Origin: Eukaryota sp. TZLM1-RC
Taxonomy: Eukaryota > Metamonada: BaSk clade
Assembly (NCBI GenBank): GCA_040285825.1
Contig: JAUPSS010000004.1
Span: forward strand, 2,708,550 to 2,772,549
Length of the DNA stretch: 64,000 bases
Reading direction: 5' to 3'
In this document: in pieces, positions 44,336-54,663 of the stretch
How positions within the stretch are numbered: position 1 is the stretch's first letter
How the letters are laid out: each line of letters starts with the position of its first letter
Translations under genes and position numbers: made by a program
The notes under the pieces: generated by a model
Told to the model about the DNA's origin: nothing
Seen by the model: the letters and a program-made list of their open reading frames with translations, nothing else
Database searches by the model: none

Positions 44336-44717
44336 GAAAAGGAAGATGATTAGTTTTGTAAATAGATAATAAACTGTTGTTTCTATTTATAGAATTTTTT
44401 TTCTACCTTTCATCAATAGTAATTATAAGATTACAATACAAATTAATTTGACAAGAAAGAATTTTTCGAAATTGTTTACCATAAATACACATGGCCACCT
44501 CAAATAAACAAGATGATACCGGATTTAATCGTTTTATCAACTAAATTATAATTGGTTTTATTGATCCAAATCATTTTTTGATCGCAGCCATTTCATTACT
44601 TTCTGATGATGTTTCCTTAATAGGTTCTTGTCCTGTAATGCAACAAATTTGTTTGGAAGTTTGGATTCTCGAATTGGTCTTGACCTTAATCCTTTGAAAT
44701 GCCTAGTTCTTGGAAGA
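44336..44717. other. 3' flank of TMBIM gene
   Basis: Contains the TMBIM poly(A) signal and AT-rich DNA. A 64-codon minus frame at 44558-44752 is basic and without recognisable motif; it lies across the duplication boundary and may be part of an older gene. Confidence 0.35.
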
Positions 44718-45140
44718 CAAAAGGGTGAGTAATTGTGTTTGAGATGGTTCAATCTATTTTCTTCTATCGCTCAACGTAAAGGGATAGAACGAATGGCAAT
44801 TGGAGGTACGATTATGGGAAATGTTAATTTTTCATTAATCGTTAATACCCTGGTCATGTATTTCTGCACCAAGGAATAAGGATAGCGAGTATTATTGATT
44901 TTTCTATCAGGTTGGTGGCGAATCCATATAATACAGAAGTATTTGATTATACATTGTTGGTTCCTAAAACTGAAAAAATACACTAACACTTCACTACAAG
45001 CAAACGAAAAATGTACAGCATAAAGATTTCAATCAGTCTATGCTTTTTCAATTGACAACCACTAGGAGAATGTCTACAACCACCTATCTACCATCATACA
45101 GTTTTGATTGTCTCATCAAACTTAATCAACATTATTTATT

Positions 45141-45998
45141 TTTTTTAAAAACTGGAATATTTATTGAGATAAAAAACCCCATCTAGAATTCAATATCCTC
45201 CAAACAAGCGTCACTATTACTAAACCTACTCACAGCATTACATTCATATTCTACACCAATAGCTAAAAGTGCCTTTTAAATCATTGTTGGAATAGACTTG
45301 AAAATGCAAAAAACAATTCTATTTAACCACAAAGTGGAGTTCATTGTTTTACCAGACCTATTCAGTAACACTCTTTTGAAATTCTCAAAAAAGTGCAACC
45401 CTGAAGGTCCAATATTGCCAAAAAGAGAAATTGCAAACGGCACAAACTGATATTTCACATGTTCCGCTCTACCTAACTGTGCTAAAGGTTCTTCATATTT
45501 TTTTATCTTCTTTTATTCGGCGTTAGATAACGGCGAGTCAGCGGAATACACTAAACGAGCAGCAGAAATTTTGCAAACATCAACAGAGATAACATCTACA
45601 ACATTGAGAACACCATCGATTCCTGGAGCTACTAAATCTGCCCTTCGTTTACCAAAGGAATCATCCGTTTGATCTGAAGACAGCTTACGTACTAGTGGCT
45701 CAATAAATGCCTCTATATTGATACTTTTGCACATGGCATATAATTGATCACGAACTAAGTCATGAACAATTGAGCGATAAGTTATAAAATACTTACAGTT
45801 TAAAATAAGGGAAAGTGTAACAACACTCTTGCAGCGACAAATTAAATCATTTGGTAATGAACAAGGCCATAAAAAACATCTCATTCTCATTGCAGTGGTC
45901 CATTGGTGATCATTAAGTAGAAGGCCATAAATGTTGGGAATTTGGGAGATTAAGCAACTTGAGCAACTGTCTTCAAGATCAATCAAAAAGTTTGCAAA
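45141..45998 (-). mobile_element. LINE B insertion with 13-bp target duplication; empty site in copy 2
   Basis: 858-bp 5'-truncated LINE B. Poly(A) appears as the T-run at the left end. Flanks aacattatttatt at 45128-45140 and 45999-46011; copy 2 has this sequence once at 53868-53880. The minus strand reads 'NDLICRCKSVVTLSLILNCK' (CxC...H-less finger), 'RADLVAPGIDG', 'VDVISVDVCK', 'YSADSPLSNAE' and, after a stop, 'FAISLFGNIGPSGLHFFENF'. Confidence 0.93.
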
Positions 45999-46104
45999 AA
46001 CATTATTTATTCTAATATTCTTCACCATTTTGAGCACAAACATTACTAAAAATGTCTTTTCAGTTTAACCAAGTAAAGATTAGTTTCATACAAATCATAG
46101 AAAT

Positions 46105-46195
46105 GAGGAGTTTGCAGAGGAAATTTTGAGTCTGTGAATGTCGTCCATTCGTTCTGACTTTATTTTCTCAAGTATACAATTTCAATAAAAATTAG
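46105..46195 (+). mobile_element. Ancient LINE A-like 3' end
   Basis: 'gcagaggaaattttgag...tgaatgtcgtccattcg...aatttcaataaaaatt' parallels the LINE A terminus 'gtagaggaaatcttggt...tgatagtcgtcccattag...aaattcaataaata'. Present in both duplication copies (second at 53965-54055), so it predates the duplication. Short; moderate confidence. Confidence 0.45.
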
Positions 46196-46444
46196 CAGCA
46201 ATGTATTCATGATCTCTGAAATATATTGTTTATATCCAAAATTAAACTTAAATTGCAAGCAAACTGTACAAAACCATAATAAAGAAAAGAATAAAAGTAT
46301 TATATAAAATTTCCGATGCCTGACTAGGATCAATATAGTGAAAAAATACAAAGCTTAAGTTGAAAATGCAAAAATAAAAATTAAAGAAATAAGTAAGTAA
46401 AAATAAACCAAAAACCGCTACAATGGAAAATACCCTAGAGAAAA

Positions 46445-46805
46445 CTAGTACTGAATTGGTTGGAAAGGAAGGAAAGTAATCTCATAAATGATACGTAGGG
46501 CAAAAGCAATGATATTGACTCCAAAACTGATAAGAGCGAGAACACTTTCGACCTTGCGCTTGGCTTCGTTGGCATAAATGAAAGCCAATACGCATAGGTA
46601 TACGGAGGTTATGTGTAGGAACATGATGGAGACACGCCAAGCAGATGGTATTCCTCCGCCGTATCCAACAACAAAGTCAACAAGAGCCAAGGAAAAGAGA
46701 AAAACAGCAAGGACAAGACTCATGTAGAGCCAGTGCTGCTTTGTGCCATAGTTTACCTTCATTAAATCATTTGTAAGAAATTTATGCAATATTTCATTCA
46801 TCATG
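46445..46805 (-). CDS. Small three-TM membrane protein, copy 1
   Basis: 118 residues from the first ATG of an ATGATG pair ('MMNEILHKFLTNDLMKVNYG'). Three hydrophobic segments: 'LYMSLVLAVFLFSLALVDFV', 'SIMFLHITSVYLCVLAFIYA' and 'ALISFGVNIIAFALRIIY'. No family recognised. The frame can be extended into the divergent CUE gene, but those residues are antisense of its coding sequence, so I use this start; an ATG at MKVNYG (about 46761) is an alternative. The start region overlaps the divergent gene's ATG in a CATG palindrome. The paralogue at 54304 differs little. Confidence 0.65.
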
Positions 46806-47288
46806 AATTCACATGATCTGCAGCAATTACAGCAGCGCTTTCCAAATGGTGACCCAGTAATCATTGAATTTGTGTACAACGGAGAGGGCGCTCGCTCAGT
46901 TACTAAAACCTCTCACATTCTCAAGCAGATGTGGACACAATCGGTTGCTGATCATGGTACGCCAATCTGTCAACTCATCAAGCTCAAAGTTTCCATGGAA
47001 AGGGTTTTGGCAAACCAAGCTTGTGCAGCAATTGTTTATAAGGAATGTAATGCTTTTCTCTTACATTTAACCACATTGATTTCTCAAAAGTCTATCTCTG
47101 TGTTACATATGAATGAAGATGATTTAGACTTGATAGAAGTGCTTCAAAGTGCAAGTATTTTGCCCGTTAAACTGGTTTGTGGTAGTGGTAATGTTTTGAG
47201 TCAAGTTGAGCGTTATTTGGAGAGCAATATGCCCAATGCGTTCATTAAGGATCCTATTGAGGAAGTGTTTTACGTAGGTTGTGATTGA
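46803..47288 (+). CDS. CUE-domain protein, copy 1 (short form)
   Basis: 161 residues. N-terminal CUE/UBA-like helix bundle 'LQQLQQRFPNGDPVIIEFVY...SVTKTSHILKQM', a ubiquitin-binding fold, then directly the conserved C-terminal region 'QLIKLKVSMERVLANQAC' to 'IEEVFYVGCD'. Relative to the 382-residue paralogue at 54662 the whole Ser/Gln/Asn-rich middle is missing in frame (joined near 'SVADHG'). Either this copy suffered a clean deletion or the long form gained the middle. The C-terminal region is not assigned to any family. Confidence 0.7.
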   Translation: MNSHDLQQLQQRFPNGDPVIIEFVYNGEGARSVTKTSHILKQMWTQSVADHGTPICQLIKLKVSMERVLANQACAAIVYKECNAFLLHLTTLISQKSISVLHMNEDDLDLIEVLQSASILPVKLVCGSGNVLSQVERYLESNMPNAFIKDPIEEVFYVGCD

Positions 47289-47577
47289 TTGAATATATTC
47301 TTTGTTCTGTCTTGTAAATGGTTGTTTTCGGTTTTTGGTCTCACTGTCAGCTTACACTTAATGATAATGCTCTAATTGTTGAACCTGAGCAGAGAAAATC
47401 TCTTAGTTGTGGGATAATTTGACAAGGGCTTTGCTTTAACATTGGCATGTAATGATAGTAACAGTTTATTGTTTTTGATCGGAGTATTGACTCAATACAT
47501 TATAGATTTATAGTGGAATTGTATTGATGGCGTGTGATGAGAATTGGGAGTCAAAGTCACTCTTGATTGTTGTTGAT

Positions 47578-47859
47578 ATGCGTCACCTAGTCGTCTTTTT
47601 GTGTTTGGCATGCATTTTGTGCTTTGCCACAGCTTCCAGTCCTGCTGAGGACACTAGCAACTCTAAATGTTTGGAGTGTAAGTCTAATCTCCGAACAATC
47701 CAACATTGTCCTAACTGGGAGTTCTGTGGTATCCGATGCAATGCACTCCACCCAGCCTATCACAAAGCATGTCTTGGTGCTTGTTATAATATGCTAGCAG
47801 ACAGATGTCCATTATCCTTGTGCATCAACGAGAGCTGCATAACATATGGATTCTGTTAG
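47578..47859 (+). CDS. Small secreted Cys-rich protein, copy 1
   Basis: 93 residues. 'MRHLVVFLCLACILCFATASS' is a clear signal peptide. The mature part contains 11 cysteines in about 70 residues, including CLEC, 'FCGIRC' and 'KACLGAC', so it is probably disulphide-rich and secreted or lysosomal. I use the ATG at 47578; upstream in-frame extension uses no ATG shared with the other copy. AATAAA at about 47898. Family not recognised; an 11-Cys count leaves one unpaired or a dimer bond. Confidence 0.75.
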   Translation: MRHLVVFLCLACILCFATASSPAEDTSNSKCLECKSNLRTIQHCPNWEFCGIRCNALHPAYHKACLGACYNMLADRCPLSLCINESCITYGFC

Positions 47860-48297
47860 TTATTCTGTGTTGTTTCAATGTATATGTTTCTTGTTCAATA
47901 AATTCTTTTTTGTTTTGCTCATTACATTACGTTTTCTTTTTAACAAAACAGTGGATGTGTTTCATTCATTTTCTGAACATGTGTTGGTTTGGTTGATCTC
48001 ATAATCTCAACACCATGGATGCCAAAACTAAATTAGGATAGCTTGGACCAATAAGTTATTGGCAACAACTGTCTTCTTCCTTTCATTTGCCTTATTCTAC
48101 ACATGTTAGAGGAGAAATTATTGTGGCACAAACAATTTCCTTCTGTGAAGCTGGGAAATTTGTTTAATATAAATCCTTCATTACAGATGTCATGAAATTG
48201 GACTCATTTTATCCCTATTTTAAATGACACCGTGTGTTATGTATGATACATGTTCCAAAAAGTATTCTTGAATTTGCTGACTTTTATATTATAATCA

Positions 48298-48539
48298 AAC
48301 ATCAGAGGAAAGAGAAGTAGCAGAAGTCCCATCAATTGCCTTGATTTCAAATTGATAAGAACTCAAAAATCTTTGGCGTTTTTCCCAATGATCGAGAACT
48401 TGCCAGTAGTGTAAATTCTGTCCCAAAAAGTTCATCTGTTTTGCAAACACAAATTCCTCGCGGTTAAAACGTGGTGCTTATGGTACTTTTGATCACTTTT
48501 TTTCCTGCTTTAAATTCACTCAAAAAAGATCAATAATCC
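48298..48539. other. Short gap after duplication copy 1
   Basis: Unassigned; may contain the decayed upstream part of the following LINE C fragment. Confidence 0.3.
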
Positions 48540-49084
48540 ACAACACAGTTCTTGATTGTATTTATGATCATTTAAAATGGCCTCATCATCCAGTTCGTTA
48601 AGAACCTCAGTTTGATGAATTAAATTTTACTTTGAGCCAAAAACGAGGTGATATTCAATGTGCATGGTATGATGGAACTGAACTAATTATCGATTGTACT
48701 ACCTTATCTCCGTGGAAAAGAAGTTCCGTTTTTGACATTCAACATTTACTCAAGGCTGCTGAGCTGTTCAAGAAATAAAACTACGAAGCTCTTCTACAAC
48801 CTCTGAATGGGGCTAGGGGCAGAAACATCAAAGTTGTCCCAATTGCTATTTCTATTTTTGGTACCCTTGGAACTGAAGGTCTCAATTTTTTAGATGACTT
48901 AGGAAATCTTCTCAAAGATAGTGGTCGTGCATACGATTTTTTGATTTGGAAGAACAGAATTGTATTTTCGCTATTGAAGGCTCTTCCTCGTTTTATTAAC
49001 TCCATTTTGAATAACACTACGGAGTTTTATAACAAGCCAGTTGTTATTCCAGTGAATATTGAAAATTTCCCGTCATTCAATTGA
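48540..49084 (+). mobile_element. LINE C fragment (third restriction-endonuclease LINE family)
   Basis: The plus strand reads 'VLDCIYDHLKWPHHPVR', 'QKRGDIQCAWYDGTELIIDC' (endonuclease core), 'VPIAISIFGTLGTEGLNFLD' and 'WKNRIVFSLLKALPRFI' before a TGA at 49082. Same domain order as LINE A and B but different wording, so a third family. Stops at about 48600 and 48777 interrupt it; 5'-truncated. Confidence 0.7.
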
Positions 49085-49149
49085 TGGGGTTTGAGTAGGT
49101 AAAAGTATTAGTTGAGGTTTTTGGTTGAGTTTTAAAATGTGGCTGTTCC

Positions 49150-49355
49150 AGGAATAAATTCTCTTTTTGATCAAAAATTAATGATGCAGTTAGGGATCAA
49201 CTCAACTGTATGTCAAAGGCACAAAAAATTGTCTTCTTTTTAGAACCATTGCTCTGTCGATTTGTTGATGAAACTTATTTGAATTCTTTTGGTCGCAGTA
49301 AAGATGATTTAATGCTTGAAAGTCTTGAAGGTCCATCATTAATGATTATGACGGA
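49150..49355 (+). mobile_element. LINE fragment (LINE B/C-like)
   Basis: 'NDAVRDQLNCMSKAQKIVFF' and 'LEPLLCRFVDETYLNSFGRS' reproduce the region between the CCHC finger and the endonuclease core seen in LINE A ('DAVRDTVF...EPLLKETLSLNNFGS'). The core itself is degraded ('KDDLMLESLEG'). Confidence 0.6.
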
Positions 49356-50450
49356 AAAACTTCCAGTAAATTCTTTTTGGCTGATTTAAGGTTTCAAGAT
49401 TCAGAATTTTAAGTTTGTTGTGCAATTTATCGAAATAAATGAACTGAACTTTTGCGATTACAAACTTTTTACTAGTGTTAAATGATCTCCTCCATCTGAG
49501 CTGATTACGTACATTTTGGTCCATCAAATTAGTTAATTAGTTCTTTTTGGTATTTTCATTGTGTTTCCAACATTGAAATTAAAATGACGAAGACAGAATG
49601 GACTCTGACGAGAATGATCAATTCTTGGAACAAATTTTATCATCATTTTCTTGGGCAAATGGTCACTTTCAATCCCAGAGTTTCAACACACAGGCAGATT
49701 ACGTGACAGTCAGAAGTGATAAACCTCCCATCAATTGTTAATGTCACACTGTTGTTCAAAATCCCTGTTACAGAATCATTATTTTTTTTGATCCAGCAGT
49801 TGGGAAATTCAAAATTTGTTAAAACCAACAATAAGGCTGTTTCAATGGTAGGTGGAGACAAATAAGCACAAGTTGGACAAACTTCCTTGTCATAGAATAA
49901 CAATTGCAATATCGTTGCTGATCCATGGCTGTTTATAACATAGTTTGGCTGGCTACTTGTTGAAAACGAATCGTCTCCCAAAGGTATCTGATACATAATA
50001 AGTCACGTTACAGGGTCTGTAATTGTGACTCCAAATGTATATTTGTGGTGTAGTTGTTCTTAGTATTTCTGTGATTTTCATTTGGTTGCATATTTACCAC
50101 TTATTTTGAGCTTTTCATCAATGATCTCAGACAGACCTGATAGCCTCGTTTCATTGGGTATGAGCAAGTGTTAGAAAAGTGGTAGGTTTGCAATTTAACA
50201 GACAACTGTAAGCTCCGTATGACGTAGCTTAATGACCTATAGTTATAGATAGTTTGTGACATAAAATAAATCTTCTTCTTTTCTTATCCCAGATAGGGTA
50301 ACACAGCAAAATGAAAAAATTTCAAATCATCACACTGTGATCCTCAATTCAAATGAATTATCATCACATTGCTTGTCTTTTCACTCACCCAATAAATTTA
50401 TGTTTTCTTTCCTCAATATAGCCAATGCATCCTCCATCAAGGTATAACTG
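49356..50450. other. Mostly unassigned region with one hypothetical minus-strand ORF
   Basis: Minus frame 49996-49643 (ATG start, 117 residues, 'MYQIPLGDDSFSTSS...') is hydrophobic in the middle with 'VCPTCAY' and no recognised family. It could be real or chance. The rest is AT-rich; nothing else seen. Confidence 0.3.
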
Positions 50451-50993
50451 ATGCTGCAACTGTACGATGGTGCCCGTGCCTTCTTTCAACATGAAATATC
50501 TCTTTATTTTGACAACTGCTTTACCGCAGTAGAACTTCAGGAAGCTGCTCATCAATTTTTCCACTCCCAATTGTCTGCAAAGAAAAAGAAGTTTAACAGT
50601 GACTGGCAACTTGAAGTCAAATACAAGTCAACCGGCAGCCAGTTTCGTCCAGGAGTAACCTCCACGATAGCTGGATGGATTTCTGCGCACAGTGGGGAAG
50701 GTGTAGTTTTTACAATCAAGAGCAACCCCATTGATGTGGACAAGGAGACCGACAAAATCTGGCAGCAAGAGCAGGTACAACAAGACGTTATCCAAATGCC
50801 AGTTGAAGACTTGAAAGAGCTCAACATAGGTGTATCGGCTCCATTGGCCATTTGGAAATACTGGGCCTCTCTTGTGGAGAAGCGTGAGGCTTCTTCTACT
50901 ATTATACCTACCGATTTATCTCGATATTTCAATTCTGGCAAGCAAAAGGTCTTCTTTGACCAAAGAAACAATAACGGATACCATTGCAGTTGA
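50451..50993 (+). CDS. Hypothetical protein, 180 residues
   Basis: ATG at 50451, mixed polar composition, and codon usage resembling the host genes (more C in third positions than the LINEs). Sequence features: 'FFQHEISLYFDNCFTAVELQ', a basic 'SAKKKKFNSDW' stretch, and 'VKYKSTGSQFRPGVTSTIAG'. No motif recognised. A pyrimidine tract ending in 'aatatag' lies 38 bases upstream and could be a splice acceptor, so this may be a terminal exon. It may also be a chance frame. Confidence 0.4.
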   Translation: MLQLYDGARAFFQHEISLYFDNCFTAVELQEAAHQFFHSQLSAKKKKFNSDWQLEVKYKSTGSQFRPGVTSTIAGWISAHSGEGVVFTIKSNPIDVDKETDKIWQQEQVQQDVIQMPVEDLKELNIGVSAPLAIWKYWASLVEKREASSTIIPTDLSRYFNSGKQKVFFDQRNNNGYHCS

Positions 50994-51615
50994 CAACATT
51001 AGGCGTGGATTTTAATCATTGTTGATTGATTTGTTAAAAGCAGCCTGTAACCAGCGACTAAGAGTTGACTGTGAAATGCAGAAGTATTGAGCTATATAAG
51101 CCTGTGGTTTGTTAAGAAACAAATAGATATAACAGGCCCAACCTTAGTGTCCTCAGATGCATGGACCCTTAAGGACGCAAGCTCTTGTGAAGACAACAGC
51201 AAATCGTATGTATACCCCATAAATAATATTGATTGTCTGTCTGTTAGTTTTGTTAAATATTATGGCAATAAAAAGCTCAATACTGCAAAAGTTTATTGAT
51301 AAAGACATTCTGTCCCAAAAGAAAGCAGGTTGATGTAAGACGTATAAGGTCTCTGCTTATGAAGTTTTTGTGATGACATCATATCTCCTCTGTTACAAAA
51401 GAAGGAAGGATGATCTTAAGTCGAACTGATATAGAATTACTGACGGGTTTAGCCCTACTTCTTTGTCAATAAAGGCTATGTATAACTTGTGAAAGAGCGT
51501 TTTGTGGGGTGAGTGAAAACTGAGTGAGTAAAAACAGTTTGTACTCACAACCGACTCAAAAAGCGATCCTCAGCAGTAAATAAATGTTGAATTTTTCCTC
51601 GCAACCATCAACATA
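50994..51615. other. Gap before the BTB gene
   Basis: A 70-codon frame at 51087-51299 lacks an ATG start and any motif. The rest should hold the BTB gene promoter; nothing specific seen. Confidence 0.3.
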
Positions 51616-53142
51616 ATGAACCTCGCCTCCAGCTTTGGCAATCCTATCAACTTTGGCTCTCCATCAAGTAAGCGATTATATGACTTAAAATGTCTACGAA
51701 ACGAGTTCAAAAAATATGATGTTCATCGCCAAATTGAAATCATCCACGATGAGAACGGTCAAGACATCACCGAAAGTCGACTTGCTTTAAAAAGAATAAT
51801 ATCATCAAGAAGTCACTTGACCCCACTTGAAACACTACCACCAAGATCAGCAAGAATAGATCATTGGAGACAGGTGGAGCAGACGCGAAATGAAATCAAA
51901 AAACCTAAGGGTCAAGTTATGCAATGAAGCTTCAAATACAAGGCTTAACTGAACAATTAACCAAAAAAGACGCTGAAAACCAAGAATTAATATTACAAAC
52001 GTCAAGACTCAATCATGGTAAAAAAGATAATGTTGCCATTGACTTTAATTCTGTACTTCCAAAGCTGCTATCTAGTAGTCAACTGAGTGACCAACGGTTA
52101 GTTTTCAAAGGAAAGACTTGTAATTCTCATAGAGCCATTTTATCACTTTTTTCTGGTTATTTTGAAATGTGTTTCTCTCAACACTTTGTAGATTCAGAGG
52201 AGCATGAGTATGATCTAAGCGATGATTTGCCAGTTTCTAATGAAATTTTTGAAACTGTTTTGAATTATTTCCCATTTTCGATAAATGGAAGATTATCAGT
52301 TGAAGCAGAAACTTTTTTGGATGACTTCCAAAAAATGGTACAAGAAAAAACAATGAGAAGATTTGATATATTTTTATGGCGTTCACGGATTCCATTTGCC
52401 ATTATTAATAGATTACCACGGTTGTTCAATCGAATAAGAGAAGCTTTAGCTAGACAGCAAGCAGATCAAGATTTTGTAGAGGAAATCTTGATCCAATGAC
52501 AGTCGTCCCATTAGTATTGAGTTAATTTAATTAAGTGTGCAAATTCAATAAATAAATTTTTATTATTTGTATGGGCAAGAAGTCATTTTGAGTGTTGATA
52601 ATTGTTACGAAATTATGTTTTGTGCAAGATTTCTCAAAATTCCATGTTTGTATGAAAGCTCTCTTAAACAAATTCAGGATAATATTCATTTATCTGGTTT
52701 TCTTACCTCATTGATCATCAAAGCAGAAGAGTGTGGTGATCACCAAATTTTCAGGGAACTAACAGGGCAAACAGAAGGTGATATTCCTGCTTGTTTGAAG
52801 GAGTTATTGCCCAATGTGCATGATTTTGAATCCTTATCTCCTATGATTCTTAGGAAAACAATCTTGCAGTTCTTAGTTTCCACTGAATACAACAATTCCA
52901 TCTATATTGAATGGCTTTCCTGTTCACTAGTGAAGTCGTATTTAGAAGCAACAAGTGAATGGTCTAGCCATTAATTTGGTGAATTGCTTGATTCTATTAA
53001 TGTCTCAAGCTTGACTGCTTCAAAGTGTCGAAGTTTGGTTGTTGATAAGTTGGTTGAGTACAAGGAACTTGAAGTTATCATTTCCTTGTTCTTTATCAAA
53101 AAAGTTTTGCCTTCGTGTGATTTGTGTTTTTGTGCTAAGTAA
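51616..53142 (+). pseudogene. BTB/POZ-domain protein gene broken by a LINE A tail
   Basis: 51616-51927 encodes a basic, partly coiled-coil N terminus. A one-base shift at 'atgcaatgaag' (51920-51926) leads to the next frame, with 'LTEQLTKKDAENQELILQ' and then a BTB domain: 'RLVFKGKTCNSHRAILSLFS', 'GYFEMCF' and 'NEIFETVLNY'. The domain is cut at 52271 by a LINE A tail and resumes at 52569 with 'LYGQEVILSVDNCYEIMFCA', restoring the BTB order. An in-frame TAA at 52972-52974 is followed by about 55 more open codons to 53142. BTB proteins are dimerising adaptors, often for cullin-3 ligases. Three lesions make it a pseudogene as read. Confidence 0.78.
52271..52561 (+). mobile_element. LINE A tail inserted in the BTB gene, 7-bp target duplication
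   Basis: 291 bp, starting in the endonuclease C terminus ('FPFSINGRLSVEAETF') and ending 'gtgcaaattcaataaataaattttt'. Flanked by attattt at 52264-52270 and 52562-52568; removing the element plus one repeat rejoins the BTB codons without a shift. The LINE frame is the same as the BTB frame, so the disrupted gene reads into a LINE-encoded tail of about 77 residues up to the TGA at 52497. Confidence 0.92.
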
Positions 53143-53445
53143 GAACAGGTGGTCTAGTATTTTTGCACTTAATATAGCATTCATCTTTTTGAAGAGAACA
53201 GTTTCAAAATAACTACTAGCCTCTTTTGCAAATAATAATTAATGTCATAGAATTGAGATGATCTCCTTCGTCGAATTTGTTTTGTGTGCTCTAATTTACC
53301 ACTCAAAAGTAAGGACAATCCAACAACGAAAATTTTTCCGCATATACAACTTTGTAACCAATTGAATGCAAATTCTTATGTTGATGTCAAGCGAGAATAG
53401 CTTGTTAAAGTAACATTGAACCAAAACAGTTTTCCATCAGATTTT
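53143..53445. other. Gap between the BTB pseudogene and duplication copy 2
   Basis: No feature recognised. Confidence 0.3.
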
Positions 53446-53499
53446 GCAAAAGGGTGAGTAATTGTGTTTGAGATGGTTCAATCTACTTTCTTCTATCGC

Positions 53500-53718
53500 T
53501 CAACGTAAAGGGATAGAACGAATGGCAATTGGAGGTACGATTATGGGAAATGTTAATTTTTCATTAATCGTTAATACCCTGGTCATGTATTTCTGCACCA
53601 AGGAATAAGGATAGCGAGTATTATTGATGTTTCTATCAGGTTGGTGGCGAATCCATATAATCCAGAAGTATTTGATTATACATTGTTGGTTCCTAAAACT
53701 GAAAATATAAACTAACAC
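53500..53718 (-). other. Conserved short open frame in both duplication copies
   Basis: A 72-codon minus frame ('...RYPYSLVQKYMTRVLTINEK...') is kept open in both copies (44771-44989 and here) despite substitutions. Its start codon is CTG/ATG-ambiguous and no motif is recognised. Could be the end of a lost gene. Confidence 0.3.
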
Positions 53719-54303
53719 TTCACTACAAGCAAACGAAAAATGTGCAGCATAAAGATTTCAATCAGACTATGCATTTTTAAATTGACAACCACTAGGAGAA
53801 TGTCTACAACCACCTATCTACCATCATACAGTTTTGATTGTCTCATCAAACTTAATCAACATTATTTATTCTAATATTCTTCACCATTTTGAGCAAAAAC
53901 AATTCTAAAAATGTCTTTTCAGTTTAACCAAGTAAAGATGAGTTTCATACAAATCATAGAAATGAGGAGTTTGCAGAGGAAATTTTGAGTCTGTGAATGT
54001 CGTCCATTCGTTCTGACTTTATTTTCTCAAGTATACAATTTCAATAAAAATTAGTAGCAATGTATTCATGATCTCTGAAATATATTGTTTATATCCAAAA
54101 TTAAACTTAAATTGCAAGCAAACTGTACAAAACCATAATAAAGAAAAGAATAAAAGTATTATATAAAATTTCCGATGCCTGACTAGGATCAATATAGTGA
54201 AAAAATACAAAGCTTAAGTTGAAAATGCAAAAATAAAAATTAAAGAAATAAGTAAGTAAAAATAAACCAAAAACCGCTACAATAGAAAATACTTCAGAGA
54301 AAA

Positions 54304-54663
54304 CTAGTACTGAATTGGTTGGAAAGGAAGGAAAGTAATCTCATAAATGATACGTAGGGCAAAAGCAATGATATTGACTCCAAAACTGATAAGAGCGAGA
54401 ACACTTTCGACCTTGCGCTTGGCTTCGTTGGCATAAATGAAAGCCAATACGCATAGGTATACGGAGGTTATGTGTAGGAACATGATGGAGACACGCCAAG
54501 CAGATGGTATTCCTCCGCCGTATCCAACAACAAAGTCAACAAGAGCCAAGGAAAAGAGAAAAACAGCAAGGACAAGACTCATGTAGAGCCAGTGCTGCTT
54601 TGTCCCATAGTTTACCTTCATTAAATCATTTGTAAGAAATTTATGCAATAATTCGTTCATCAT
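54304..54663 (-). CDS. Small three-TM membrane protein, copy 2
   Basis: Near-identical paralogue of 46445-46805 (118-119 residues, same three hydrophobic segments); the visible difference near the N terminus is 'NELLHKF' for 'NEILHKF'. Its first ATG (54663-54661) and the CUE gene's ATG (54662-54664) share the palindrome CATG. If the downstream ATG (54620) is used instead, the divergent genes are still only about 41 bases apart. Keeping both copies intact suggests a functional gene. Confidence 0.68.
   Translation of the reverse strand: MMNELLHKFLTNDLMKVNYGTKQHWLYMSLVLAVFLFSLALVDFVVGYGGGIPSAWRVSIMFLHITSVYLCVLAFIYANEAKRKVESVLALISFGVNIIAFALRIIYEITFLPFQPIQY

Larger units (their letters stand above)
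44718..48297. repeat. Segmental duplication copy 1
   Basis: Starts at 'caaaagggtgagtaattg' and ends at 'cttttatattataatca'; the same order appears from 53446. It carries the TM gene, CUE gene and Cys-rich gene. Differences from copy 2 are a LINE B insertion at 45141-45998, a shorter CUE gene, and 56 bp at 47504-47559 where copy 2 has about 3.5 kb. Confidence 0.9.
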
